A DNA stretch of 30,015 bases from Pezizomycotina sp. ARF18 (Eukaryota > Ascomycota): assembly GCA_002224055.1 (NCBI GenBank), contig AZLU01000025.1, positions 270,087 through 300,101 on the forward strand. The letters run 5' to 3'. Below are positions 20,236 through 30,015 of the stretch, piece after piece. Numbering within the stretch: the first letter of the stretch is position 1; the number at the start of each line of letters is the position of its first letter. Below the pieces are notes generated by a model, which was given only the letters and a program-made list of their open reading frames with translations, ran no database searches and was not told where the DNA came from. The position numbers were made by a program, and so were the translations under genes.

Positions 20236-22917
20236 ATGCGGAATCTTAACCCACGCGAGGGGCACGCTGCTAGCAGCTCACCTAGCCGCCGCAGCAGACG
20301 TCACATCCCTACGATCCCTCATCCGCCTGCAACCGTCATACTTCACCTCCTCCGTCGCCCTACGCATCCTCCTCCTCTTCATCCCCGAGACGACGGATCC
20401 CGCCGACTACACAGCCCTAGCACGGGACATATCTTCCGGCGCCGTACACTCCGACCTACTGCTCCCCGTTCTACTTCCACCACAACTACTGCTACAATAG
20501 ACGTATCCACAGTCGAGACATCACGAAGCGTCCGCGCGAAAAATACTAGAGAACATATCGCTGTTTCCAATACCAGAGGAGGAAGAAGAACTCGAGGGTT
20601 CGGATTTCCAGCTGTCGACGTGGTTAATGTCCGCGCACGCCGTATAGATGCCGAGACGGGCGTTTTAGCCTTGCGGATTCGCTGCTGGTACCGTTTATAG
20701 AACGGAGCCGAGCGTTTATCGTGGTATACGGGCGTGATACAGGTGCTGTCGAAACTCGTGTACGCGCATCCGGAGCTGGGTGCGGGCTACGGGCTCGCGA
20801 ATCGAAGCGTTGGACGAAAAGAGCGCCATATCTATCCTTTTAAAGCACACGAATGCAGAATCTGCAGCGAAGGACGTAGAGGAGCTCGTAGTGCCGTACG
20901 TGCGGTACAGGCGGAAAGCAGCAATAACGGAAGGTCGGGGATCCGTGGAGGTGGTTGTGGGGTTGGATGTGCGAGACCCGCTGCTTCGGATTCCGTATGG
21001 TTGTCGGTAGTGGAGGACTGGGACGGTCCGGATGATGAAGACTCGCGAGGGACGGGTATGCGAGGGCTGCGATGGGGCTTGCTATTTATGCACAGAGACG
21101 GGTTCGGATATTATAGAAGGCATGTATTCGATAATAGGACGGATAGCGGAGCTGCAGCGGCTTCCGATCGGAAACGGACCGTTCGATGAGGTTGTGAAAA
21201 CCGGTGGCGCAGGCACGAGAGTACGGAGGGACGATGTATTCACGCAGGGGGTACTTATGGATTCTTCGTGTAAGCTTACGGAAGCATCGAGTCTTCGCTG
21301 GGCTGCTGGATTCACTGGTGCGGTCGCGGAGGTGTGAGCCTTACCTTACGCTGTTACCGATGTCGGGTATTGCGAACGTCAGGCTGCAAGGTTCGAAGGA
21401 GAGCAGCTGAGTTTACTCGTGGGCCTTATTCGTCTGGCAATTGGACGTCGAGGAGCGATAACGAGTGGAAGAAGATCCGCGAGGGTGCTTTGTGGTTGTG
21501 TTCGGAGAGCAGGTGTTCGGAGAGCTTTTCAGTTGAGCAAGTGGAAACCGAGATACTTAAGGGGATGCTCTCGTCGACACGTAAGTATCGTCTTATCATT
21601 TGCCTTACTTTTGCGCAGAATTAACTAGCTCATGGTATCTACAACAGGATTCAAGCTCGTTTCGGAACTGTATGTCAGCAAAAGGAGAGCAACGCCGTTA
21701 CCGGACGATATCGTCGAAGCCGCGGTCTTACATTCCGTCATACATGAGTTCTACGATAATGCTTCTACGGAAACAAGACTCGCGGAAATGAAGAACGCTG
21801 CTAATGCGTAAATAGCCATCTCTCATATTGAAACACTTTCCTATTAACATATAGCTAACTCCTTTTTTCCAGGCTTGCAATCCTCTACCCGAACCACTCC
21901 TCCTCCCTACCCCTCGCAAAGGCCGCACGATTAATAAACGCCACACATGCCCTCTCGAATTACTCCTTGACACTTACGCCCGGCGTCCTCTGAAACCTCT
22001 ACAAATCCGAATCCACCCAGACCCTCCATCTCTAATCCCCGCGTTCTCCAATCAAACCGAAATCATACACGCAAGTGGATTCTCTACTATCTATCGCTCG
22101 CGATTTACAAGACGGTACTTCTCGCCCGATGCTCTTTCAAGGTATTCAGATATCCAGCTCGACGCACGGATAACAGGGATGTGCGTCGAGGCTGCGTTAG
22201 GCGAAGACGACTTCGAGACAGCGTACTCGCTCATCATGGCCAGATTGATAAAGTATCCGACCTACTTCATCCTCTGAAAATAGTAGTAGTAGTAGCAATA
22301 GTCACATTGGAGAGATAAGTAGCGAAAAGGACGTAGCGTGGCAGTCCTGCCTGCAGGCCGGTCGGTACCGTCCTCCGAACGCAGTCGTAGAAACCGAAAC
22401 TGGTTTCTTGGACTTGCGGCAGTTAGAAATGCGCATGGACTTACTCAGCCAGGCTTTACTGATTTGTCCGCCATTGCGATGGGGGAGATATTAAACCTCT
22501 GCGGAGGTGCGAGGACGAGCTCAACGACTACTGGAGAAGGAAGCGGCGGAGGAGGAGGCATGCGAATTTGGGTAGGGTTTCGAGTAATTCTATCTTCCGA
22601 CGGTTTACCTCTACTACTGTATGCAGAAGAATAGGAGGGTAAGTCAGCAGGAGGAAGGACCGATGTCGCTGTTCGAGATGGCGGCGGGGGCGACGAGGGT
22701 TGCGAGGGCGCTAGGTTCGAGCGCTTTCCCGTGAGGGGAGTAGGACAGCGGAGGAGCATCACGACGGTAGCGGTGCGTGCCGTGAAGGCGCGACGAGTCC
22801 GACGGGAGCGACGGCGGGGAGAGGGTTAGGAAGAGGGACGTGTTGGGTAATATGGTTACGAGCGGGCTGGCGAGCGGGTTGGCTGGGTCATCGGCCGCGA
22901 ATCAGAACGATAGGTAA
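20236..22917 (+). CDS. Sec39 domain protein (Dsl1 complex subunit)
   Basis: Sec39 is a helical-solenoid subunit of the Dsl1 complex, which tethers Golgi-derived COPI vesicles at the ER. Recognisable blocks: LLAAHLAAAADVTSLRSLIR and SVALRILLLFIPETTDPADY at the N-terminus; RIDAETGVLAL, VIQVLSKLVYAHPELGAGYG and EALDEKSAISILLKHTNAES in the middle; KLVSELYVSKRRATPLPDDI, ATHALSNYSLTLTPG, LQIRIHPDPPSLIP and ARITGMCVEAALGEDDFETA later; and DVAWQSCLQAGRYRPPN, LRQLEMRMDLLSQALLICPP, FEMAAGATRVARALGSSAF and GNMVTSGLASG at the C-terminus. Introns 21581-21647 and 21808-21872 have clean borders. A TAG trinucleotide run (22280-22296) encodes a Ser-rich linker. The span predicts about 850 residues, normal for the family. 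Ten or more frame slips are present. The start at ATG 20236 needs one indel and is uncertain. Confidence 0.85.
21581..21647 (+). other. Sec39 gene intron
   Basis: GTAAGT to ACAACAG, 67 nt, joining LSST to RFKLVSELYVS. A second intron, 21808-21872 (GTAAAT to TTCCAG, 65 nt), joins AANA to LAILYPNHSS. Confidence 0.8.
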
Positions 22918-24569
22918 AGAAGGCGTATTATTTTGGGTAATTGGAAGTGTATACTTTTGCTTCCCACCACTACATTACTTTTGTTATAAGTAGCTTAATA
23001 ATATCTGTATTTGAAATAACGGCGGTAAACCCTTTTAATAAGAAAAGGAGAAGGATCGAAAACATAAGGTTTCTATTATCATACCATCAAGAATAATTCA
23101 CCATGTCCTTCGGCGCTTCGCTGGTCCTTCTTCAATATCAAAACTCTAAATGGAGTGTGTTCAACACCCTTCGTTGCATATGTAGAATACCCGTCCCTTT
23201 ATAAGGCGGTGTATACTAATTGTCCTTTAAACATGCTATTAAATAATTACACACGCTTTCTCAGATTATATCCAAAATGAAAGATGTATTTGCATTTGCA
23301 CTCTCATCGGTTATATTGAGCAACGATCCTTAATCTAAGTATGGAATTTTGCCACTTCACCGTCCATGATCATATAACTGATCGTAGCTTGATTCCAAGA
23401 TACATTATATATTATATTGAAATTAGGAAAAGGTTAATACGCTTGAGTGTAGTGTAATATAGCCTAATTTGATGTTCGTAAATCTGCAGAAAACTATGCA
23501 GGGATGAGAGATGACTTTGGTAGTGGTGGTGCGAAAGACTGGAGAAATCATACTCGCGCCGGCGAAAATCATGATGTCTCTTACTTGTGGAGACGAATAT
23601 CGCTAGGGTAAAGTTGAGGCGTCCGTGAGCGGCTAAATATAAGGGGGCTTCAGGAGAGAGGTGGGATGTTCAACTGAAAGATCTCGATAGATGGTGGCGT
23701 CCAGGGCGCGTTGAACTACTGAAAGATCTCCAATAAATTGCCTTGTAAAATCTTGCACCCTGTAGTACATCGTCGTGGGGGTTACTACAAGACAAGCACA
23801 TTTCATGTTATTTTTTTACAATTTTTTTTATATTTGTTATGAAGATGCATTGTGTTTTGGTCCGTGAATTCAAGAGATATCGCACAAAAAAGCAGTCCAA
23901 GCAACGCAGTCGTTGGACGTACTATATACATACATATATCCCTTTTGGAGGTTTGGACCAGCCTGTCGATATACAATAAATATATGAGTAATAAAAGCAA
24001 TGAGAAAACCGTACATGTTCATCATATTCACAACAGAAAAGTAAGAACACATGCTAATGTAAACACCTTAAGTAACAGAATTAAATACTTTTTTTTCTAC
24101 TGTTTTTTCTTTGATATATGATGAAGTAGACGGGCTAGTATATGTTGATCGACAAAACGACAGGCTAAAAAGGAGGAGGAGATGCTGTACATGAGAGACC
24201 AGAAATCCAGAAAAGAAAAAGGTATCAAAAAGAGAATGTGCATGATTAAAAAGAAAAGAATGCTTTGTCGATGGCGGATATATGCGGATATAAGAAAAAC
24301 AGAACACCATGAGGAACAAGAGACTATAACAAAAGAATCAAGTTTCCCTCTTTTTTTTTTTTGGCTAAAGAAGCGGATTTATAACATCCAAAAACCCAAC
24401 TTGCAAATATTAAGTATGAGATACGTCGGCGGTGGCGGAGTATTAGAGATCTTTGTACAGGGCGGAGTTTTGAGAGGACAAGGAGGTGGGAAGGCTGAAG
24501 GAGTGGTAGTATTGACAGTTTCGCAGCAAGAACACAAAACAGAAAAGCAATAAACGAAAGTATTCAAAA
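22918..24569. other. AT-rich convergent spacer
   Basis: About 1.65 kb between the ends of two convergent genes (Sec39 plus, BIM1-like minus). No protein family was recognised. A 13-bp direct repeat (ACTGAAAGATCTC) occurs at 23673-23685 and 23718-23730. The short frames here are low in complexity. Confidence 0.5.
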
Positions 24570-25390
24570 CTACCACAGACTCCAGACCGTCGAGATTAAC
24601 GACAGTGCTAGGCCCAAGTAGAGGGCTAGTCTGGAGTTGTCAACGGTCTGGCTCCCAGCGCCTTGCTTCTTGTATTCGATAGCGAGCTCTGTGTAATTGA
24701 TGGACTTTCCGGGGTCTCCAAGGAACTTCGCACTCATTCCCGTGGAGTTGAAGCAGATCTTGTTCCACACGGCTGGCTGACCGAATCTGTTGGCCTCATC
24801 ATCGGAGAATGTAATATCCGCACACTATTGATTCATGTTAGCCCAAGATCTATTAAAATCTTCAGAGGTCATGTACCCCATGTTGACACTCACGTTGTAC
24901 AAGGCAGAACCGCTAGCAACAAGCTGGACGACTTGTATCGTCGCATTTACTCCAGCCTTGACGAAAGGAGCAATAGCCTTAGGGATCTTAACACGCGGCA
25001 GGCAGAAAGTTCCGTTTCCACCGGTCTGGTTGAACATGGGCATCATAATCTTCTGGAAGGCGTTGATGTCTGTCGTCTCAGCCAGTTCGTTGCCGAGGCC
25101 GATGTTAACGCTGTGAAGGCGAAGGCATGGAGGGGAGTTATCGAGATAGCGCCACCAGCCGTCGGCCATGGGTGTCTAACATTCGGATCCCGCCGCAGAC
25201 CACCACCTTTTTGACAAACAAATTAGTATTCGAAGGCGTGTATTTGTAAAGATATTGATGAAGATGTCAACATACATGGAAACTGGAACTGGGTGTTGTA
25301 GGAGTCTCCTCTTGACACTGGATAGTTCAACTGGAAATGGGCCGAGACGGACGAAACCGCGGCAAGGCAAAGTATTACGACTTTGAACAT
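24570..25390 (-). CDS. BIM1-like (LPMO X325) copper-binding GPI protein
   Basis: A secreted, probably plasma-membrane or cell-wall anchored protein of the BIM1/X325 family. Members have an LPMO-like fold, bind copper through the N-terminal His of the mature protein, and act in copper uptake or the cell wall rather than in polysaccharide cleavage. ATG 25390 starts a signal peptide (MFKVVILCLAAVSSVSA), and cleavage exposes HFQLNYPVSRGDS with His at position 1. Then come FPCGG (Cys split by intron 1), HPWPTAGGAISI, SVNIGLGNE, FNQTGGNGTFCLP, NATIQVVQL, GSALYN-CADITFSDDEA (intron 2 before Cys) and WNKICFNSTGM. The tail NSRLALYLGLALSLISTVW is a typical GPI signal with small residues before it. Exons: 25390-25276, 25206-24894, 24824-24570. 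Only one frame slip is seen, near 25110-25120. Several Asn-X-Thr/Ser sites suit a glycoprotein. Confidence 0.9.
24825..24893 (-). other. BIM1-like gene intron 2
   Basis: GTGAGT to AATAG, 69 nt, inserted directly before the conserved Cys of ALYN-CADI, with GCTAACATG as branch point. Intron 1 (25275-25207) is also 69 nt, has TACTAAT, and splits the Cys codon of FPCGG. Confidence 0.85.
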
Positions 25391-25443
25391 CTTGTTGTCG
25401 ATGAGTTTTGGCTGATGGAGGTTGAGGGTTCTTGAATGGGTTT

Positions 25444-25453
25444 TGTATAATTC
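25444..25453 (-). promoter_or_regulatory. TATA-like sequence before the BIM1-like gene
   Basis: On the minus strand TTATACAAAA lies about 55-60 nt before the start codon. The match is weak. No copper-response element could be assigned with confidence. Confidence 0.25.
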
Positions 25454-25459
25454 CTTCTC

Positions 25460-28400
25460 TTAAAAGCTGTAGACCTGGCTGTCGTTCAACAAAGCCAAGA
25501 GTAAATGTGTCGAGATTGAAGAATATCAAGGATATCTATATCCTGCTCCAAGCGAAGAGATACGAACGAAACGGGCCGTGAAAGACGTAAGAAGACGCGA
25601 CCTTGAAAGTCCTCTTATGGCAACGAAGTCATGAAATGATAACACGAAACAAGAGAATATAAAAAAGAACAAGAAAAACGTGAAAGTGGGTGATAGAAGA
25701 ATTATATTTCTGTTGCTCCTCCAGGGAAAGAAATGTCTGGGCACTATGGAGTTTTTAAGTATGAGCACGAGGAGTATATACCCTTTCCCTTCCTTTTTGA
25801 CCTTTTTCTTTCTTAATTTCTCCACCTCGCAGCCGCCGCTCTCCTCCGCTGGAATGAGAGAGTTTTCCATTGGCGATTTGCCAGGAGTGTGTGGGAACAA
25901 CGGAGGAGCAATAAGAAAGCACTCATTCTGGCCCAATAAACAGCGAGTGGTCCAAGTTGGGATAGACAGAAAAAGACGTGGAAAAAGAAATTATTGTGTT
26001 CACCGGGCGGTTGGCCAAATCGTAACGCCAGCATTTCGTGCCCTCCGACAAAAATTCTAAAGAGGCTGCAGTAATTATGGATCCGTATTATTATAGGCGA
26101 CTAAATGCCTATAAGGTGAAGAGTTCTTTGGCCTCTGGAATCGAGGGTGTGGATTGATATTGATTGTTGTTTTTGGTAGTTTCTGTTCCTAACTTTGGAA
26201 AAAAGTTGGCTGGGCGGTTCTACCCGCGAAACCATTGGCCGGAGCAAGGGTAGGCTGGCCCCACCAACCTTGACTAGGTTTGATGGAAATGGACGAATCA
26301 GATCGCTTCCCCCGCTGTCTTTGCCATTTCCCCCTTCCTTTTCTTCACACACCTTTGACGCTGCTAAATGCTCGCCTTGTCAGCACCGACCACTCACATC
26401 GCACCGTTCTAACAGTATGATATTTCTCTGCGACTGCTCCTCTCGAGAAGCAAAGAGGTGAGAAGATGGGTCGGGAATCGGCTTTGCTTCTGCTGAAATG
26501 GAGACTGAAAATTATCGCGTATAAAATGAATCTTGCCAAATTTGTAAATACTTAAGTAGAGAAATCAAATAGGTAATAATATCCTTCACAAAAATGTGGT
26601 TGTAGCATTGGGATGAACGAAGGCGGCGGTAGCAATCTGATTTTGACTGTAGATGCCCCGCACACCAACCTCAAGATCTCTCTGAGCTCTAGACTCTTGT
26701 ATTGGTGTCTTTTCATCTTCCGACCGGCCGATTGTCCCATTGCACGTGTAGCTACTGAGCAGCCAATCGTATCTAAGCAACAAAAGAGCGATTCTTCAAA
26801 TCCTCAATGTTAGCATTATAAATGTATCTCTCTTTTACTTTCTTTTTGTATCGAGTATCGAATGCGAGGGAGTAAACCTTCTGAAAACGAGTTTTATTAT
26901 ATTCCAATATCCCGGGACTGACATAGTTAGATCTTTATCCTGGTTTGCTTAGTTAGATAAGAATGCGCCAGTATATTTCAATTGGTGCGAGCCCTTGGTC
27001 AAAGCGAAAGAGCTAAAACCAGCTATATTTGGGCGCCTCTCCCCTTGTCCCTCGCAAATTGATCTACGTTGACCCAGGCTAAAAAGAAAAAAAAAAATAA
27101 AGAATAAAAATCATATCACCTACCTTCCCTGAAGAATAAATTGATTTCGGCAACCCTTCTCCGATGATGCATTTTGGCTGGCTAGAACTCGGTCGTGGTG
27201 GCCAAGGAACCAGTTCTTAAGTGCATGTACGAAAATGGACGTTGCACGGCGGTTAAGTGTCTTTCGGATGCAATTTTCGTCTAGATCTGAACACTCGTGC
27301 CTTCCCACCTTTCCCACCTTCCCAGGGGAAAAACAACTAAAGCCAAGAGTGGCATCTTAATCTCGATGACACAGAGCCGCTGAGGCGTGAGTTATCAGAT
27401 GTTTCCAAGTCAGCGCTAATAATTTTACAAATGCAACATGTCAGTATTGAATTTGTTTGAATTTGAGGTACGGAGTAGATTAATATTCATTCCTTTCCAG
27501 GTATTGGCTTCCAAATTATCTCGTCGGTATATGTTTCCCTGATATAAACGTAGGAAATCCAATATGCTTGTGTGGTCGATAGCTTCTGCAAAATGACATT
27601 GCAATACCCATCTAAAAAAAAAAAACCGCATCACTCACCTTAACTCGAGAGAGAGTATGATATAAGCGAGTGTGCTTTCAACTGCAGATTGTAAAAGCTG
27701 TCGCCATATCTTGCTTTTTGGAATAGGCTCTGATTCTGGATATCGAAGCACAAACTTCCGACAAGGTAACGAATCGGAACAATTCCTGAGCTTGGCGGCA
27801 ATTGCTTGTGCAACTCAACAGACCCTCCCGTTTTTGCGATGGAAACTGAACAGGCTGAGAGAACATAAACTGTTTCGAAAGAGTGTTCGAAGCACAATGA
27901 CAGGGACCGCTGCGATCGAGCAAGAGCCTTAAAGTGCTTTAGCGCTAGTGTTTTGGGATGGGAGGTTTCACTCCTTGCTTTTCAGGCTGGATAGCTGGGA
28001 CTAGATCTCAATCTTTGCGGTTGGTAAGTGACAATCTGAAATATTCGAGGTAAAAGCCCTTGTTGTCAATAGTCAAGTTTTAACATGCCTCAAGTGTATT
28101 TCCTTCCGGCAATAAGCTCAGCATCTGCATCGCTGCTGCGCTGCAGAGATCGAACGGCTGCCGCTTGGACAAGAAGCTTAGTATCGAAGTCAGATGGTGC
28201 CAGCACAGAGAGGGAAACTGTTTGTAATAGATATGAGAACACAGGAGGAAAAGGAGACAGGAAGTTATACGTACTGAAGTCATTAAGAATGAATAGAAGC
28301 TCGTGGCAAGATAGATGCTTAAGAAGTAGGCATACTTGAGAAGCTGTCTTTTGTTCTCTCGTGGCGGTTTGCTTTGATGGTAGCTTAGGGAGATTTGAGG

Positions 28401-28870
28401 CTCTCTGAAGTCTCTGTTTTGGCCGCGCAGTCCTTGCAGTCTTCTTGGTTTTTATGTGTGGAGGCGCAGAATTAGAAAGAGAAGGAGCCTACGCCAAGGC
28501 AAAAGCCAAAGGGGAAGACAGAAAAGTCGCCCCAACCCCTCCAACAAAAAAAAGTCAACACCGCCATCATCACCAACTTAACATCTAATCCTTCATCGTC
28601 ATCAAAATCATCGTCAATATCAATAAATATACATATACTTCTTTCGTCGTTAGTTAAGCTTTTCTAGTTTGCATTGATTGGCGTTCAGTTCTTGACGCGC
28701 CGATGCCTATCACGCGGTTTTAACCTCGACGGATAAGTTTACTTCGCGTAAATAACTGTGAGTGACGTAACTAAAAGGCCCACCCAATGCAACTACATGG
28801 CTAACAGATGGAGCACATTTTAACAAATACAGGCACTTGTTGATACGCGACCGCGATATCTCTCACTCCG
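25460..28870. other. Long spacer without a recognisable gene
   Basis: About 3.4 kb. Frames of 60-136 codons exist on both strands (25526-25936 minus, 25680-26060 plus, 27672-27932 plus, 28085-28339 plus), but none shows a recognisable domain or a consistent splice structure. The last few hundred bases should contain the promoter of the protease gene. Undetected fast-evolving genes are possible, since indels would break their frames. Confidence 0.45.
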
Positions 28871-28877
28871 CCTCACA

Positions 28878-30015
28878 ATGCCGTCCGAGGACAAACTGCT
28901 CCTCCTGCAGGTGGCGTTCTGCACTTCCGCCGTGGCCGTCACGCTACTATCCGTCATCATCTACCTACGATCGTATTTCCATCCTCTACACGCACTACGT
29001 TCCCCCAAAGCGCCTTCAGCGAACAACATCCAGTACAATTTCAACCTCAACATCAGCACACTGGGAAAACTTGGCAAGCTAACGACCCAGTATCACCTTA
29101 CAATTTCGCACCTAACGATGAAGTCCGCGAGTTCCTCCTGAAGGAGATCAAAACTATCACTAGAAGAATGGCTTGACTGGTTATACCAGGACGGAGATAA
29201 TCGCGATAGGAATACCAACGTTCTTTTCACTTACGACACTTCGGCTTCCAGAAGAAGAGCCTAAGGTTTCCGTCCTATTTCGAGAGTCTCAACATTATGT
29301 TGTTTGTTCACGGAACGGAAGATCTCAAGGGAGGTATGGTCAACTGTCATTTCGATTCCGTCAGCACAGCTCCCGGTGCTACGGACGATGCGTTGCCGTG
29401 GTCAGCGTTTTGGCGTTGATAGACTACTTCACGCAGAAGCGCATATCCAAAGCGAAGTTTGATATTCCTGCTCAACAATGTGAAGAGGATTACTTGAAGG
29501 TGCTGTTGCGTTCTCGAGGCATCAGCAATCAAAGGTGGCGAGGATGTTCTTGAATCTGGAGGTGCCGGCCGGCGGCCGTGCTACGCTTTTCAGGAGCAGG
29601 ACTCGCAGGTCACAATTCTACCAGCAGTCGTCCACCCTTCGGAAGCAGCCTTAGCGGCGATGGATTTAAGTTGGGCTTGGTTAAAAGTCAGACGGATTAT
29701 ATTGTATTCGATGGCGAAATAGGTCTTAGAGGGTTGGATGTGCGTTCTGGACGCTCGCTCGAGGTATCACTCTTACGACGATATCAGCCACACAAGTCTC
29801 GATTCCGTTTGCACATGCTGGGAAACTCCATCGAAACTTTGAAAGCCATGACTGAGGATACGTCGGATGATTTGCGAAAGACAATGTCGGCAGTGTCGGA
29901 GTCTGGTGGGACATGTTCGGACGTTCTTTGCGTCATGAGGCTACAGGATCTTTTCTCGATATCGATGGTACTTCTTACCATCACGCCTGTCATTATCTTT
30001 GTCACGGTCTATCTG
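28878..30015 (+). CDS. Vacuolar membrane M28 metalloprotease, 5' part (PFF1 type)
   Basis: The large fungal vacuolar membrane protease of peptidase family M28 has an N-terminal helix, a lumenal zinc peptidase domain and several C-terminal helices. ATG 28878 begins [14 protein letters not shown], with the helix [12 protein letters not shown]. Then [25 protein letters not shown] and [16 protein letters not shown]. Zinc-site blocks follow: [18 protein letters not shown] (His 29348, Asp in TDD 29381-29389), FLLNN-EEDYLK (Glu pair 29482-29487), FLNLE (Glu 29559) with GGRATLFRS, and SHTSLDSV (final His 29789). All expected ligands are visible. [19 protein letters not shown] and EIGLRGLDV also match. 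About eight frame slips occur. A new hydrophobic helix ([20 protein letters not shown]) starts just before the window ends; family length is about 950-1000 residues, so more than half the gene lies outside. Confidence 0.9.

Noticed and set aside
20236-20700. 154-codon plus-strand Arg/Ser/Pro-rich frame
   Set aside because: The neighbouring frame encodes the Sec39 N-terminal helices; this frame is a shadow.
13501-22917. BBP, GST and Sec39 as pseudogenes
   Set aside because: Motifs, splice sites and metal or ligand residues are intact, the slips sit mostly in short homopolymers, and BBP and Sec39 are essential in yeast; sequencing error is more likely.
24379-24576. Pro/Cys-rich minus-strand frame next to the BIM1-like stop
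   Set aside because: It lies in the 3' flank, has no ATG-led or spliced structure, and is low in complexity.
25526-26060. Overlapping 126-136-codon frames on both strands
   Set aside because: No family resemblance, both strands equally open, no consistent exon signals.
1-30015. CRISPR array, prophage or bacterial operon structure
   Set aside because: No regularly spaced repeats or bacterial gene order; spliced genes show a eukaryotic nuclear genome.

Overview
The window looks like nuclear DNA of a filamentous ascomycete (Pezizomycotina). The genes have short introns of about 65-220 nt with GT/AG borders and often a TACTAAC-type branch point. They encode clear fungal housekeeping proteins separated by long AT-rich spacers. 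The spacers are full of poly-A/T runs, many of them 22-25 nt long. The species cannot be named from sequence alone.

Layout. 1-5.9 kb: gene-poor, with microsatellites, a 13-bp tandem repeat and a possible hairpin. 5.9-6.9 kb (-): unrecognised two-helix membrane protein. 7-8.3 kb: AT-rich spacer. 8.4-9.4 kb (-): small secreted, probably cell-wall or GPI-anchored protein with a possible CFEM-like domain. 9.9-10.2 kb (+): possible small basic membrane protein. 10.2-11.2 kb (-): calcineurin-like metallophosphoesterase of the MPPED/239FB type. 12.0-12.7 kb (-): TMEM205-like (DUF4149) membrane protein. 13.5-16.0 kb (+): branchpoint-bridging protein (BBP/SF1), followed by about 0.75 kb rich in ACTAAC motifs. 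16.8-18.4 kb: spacer with TATA boxes and one candidate small exon. 18.4-19.7 kb (+): glutathione S-transferase. 20.2-22.9 kb (+): Sec39 subunit of the Dsl1 ER tethering complex. 22.9-24.6 kb: AT-rich spacer. 24.6-25.4 kb (-): BIM1-like (LPMO X325) copper-binding GPI protein. 25.4-28.9 kb: no recognisable gene. 28.9-30.0 kb (+): 5' part of a vacuolar membrane M28 protease (PFF1 type), cut by the window edge.

Nearly every recognisable gene is interrupted by single-base indels, mostly one missing base in a short G, C or A run. Family motifs continue at once in another frame. Essential, single-copy genes (BBP, Sec39) show the same damage as the others, so an incompletely polished long-read assembly is the best explanation rather than pseudogenes. 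The gene borders below are therefore spans, not clean reading frames.

The most interesting observation is at the BBP gene. BBP binds UACUAAC in RNA. Its own locus carries a strand-specific cluster of eight ACTAAC hexamers in the 0.75 kb after the coding region, and one full TACTAAC overlaps the 5' splice site of its third intron. Together these suggest that BBP may regulate its own mRNA. The genes form no operon-like unit and share no obvious pathway.
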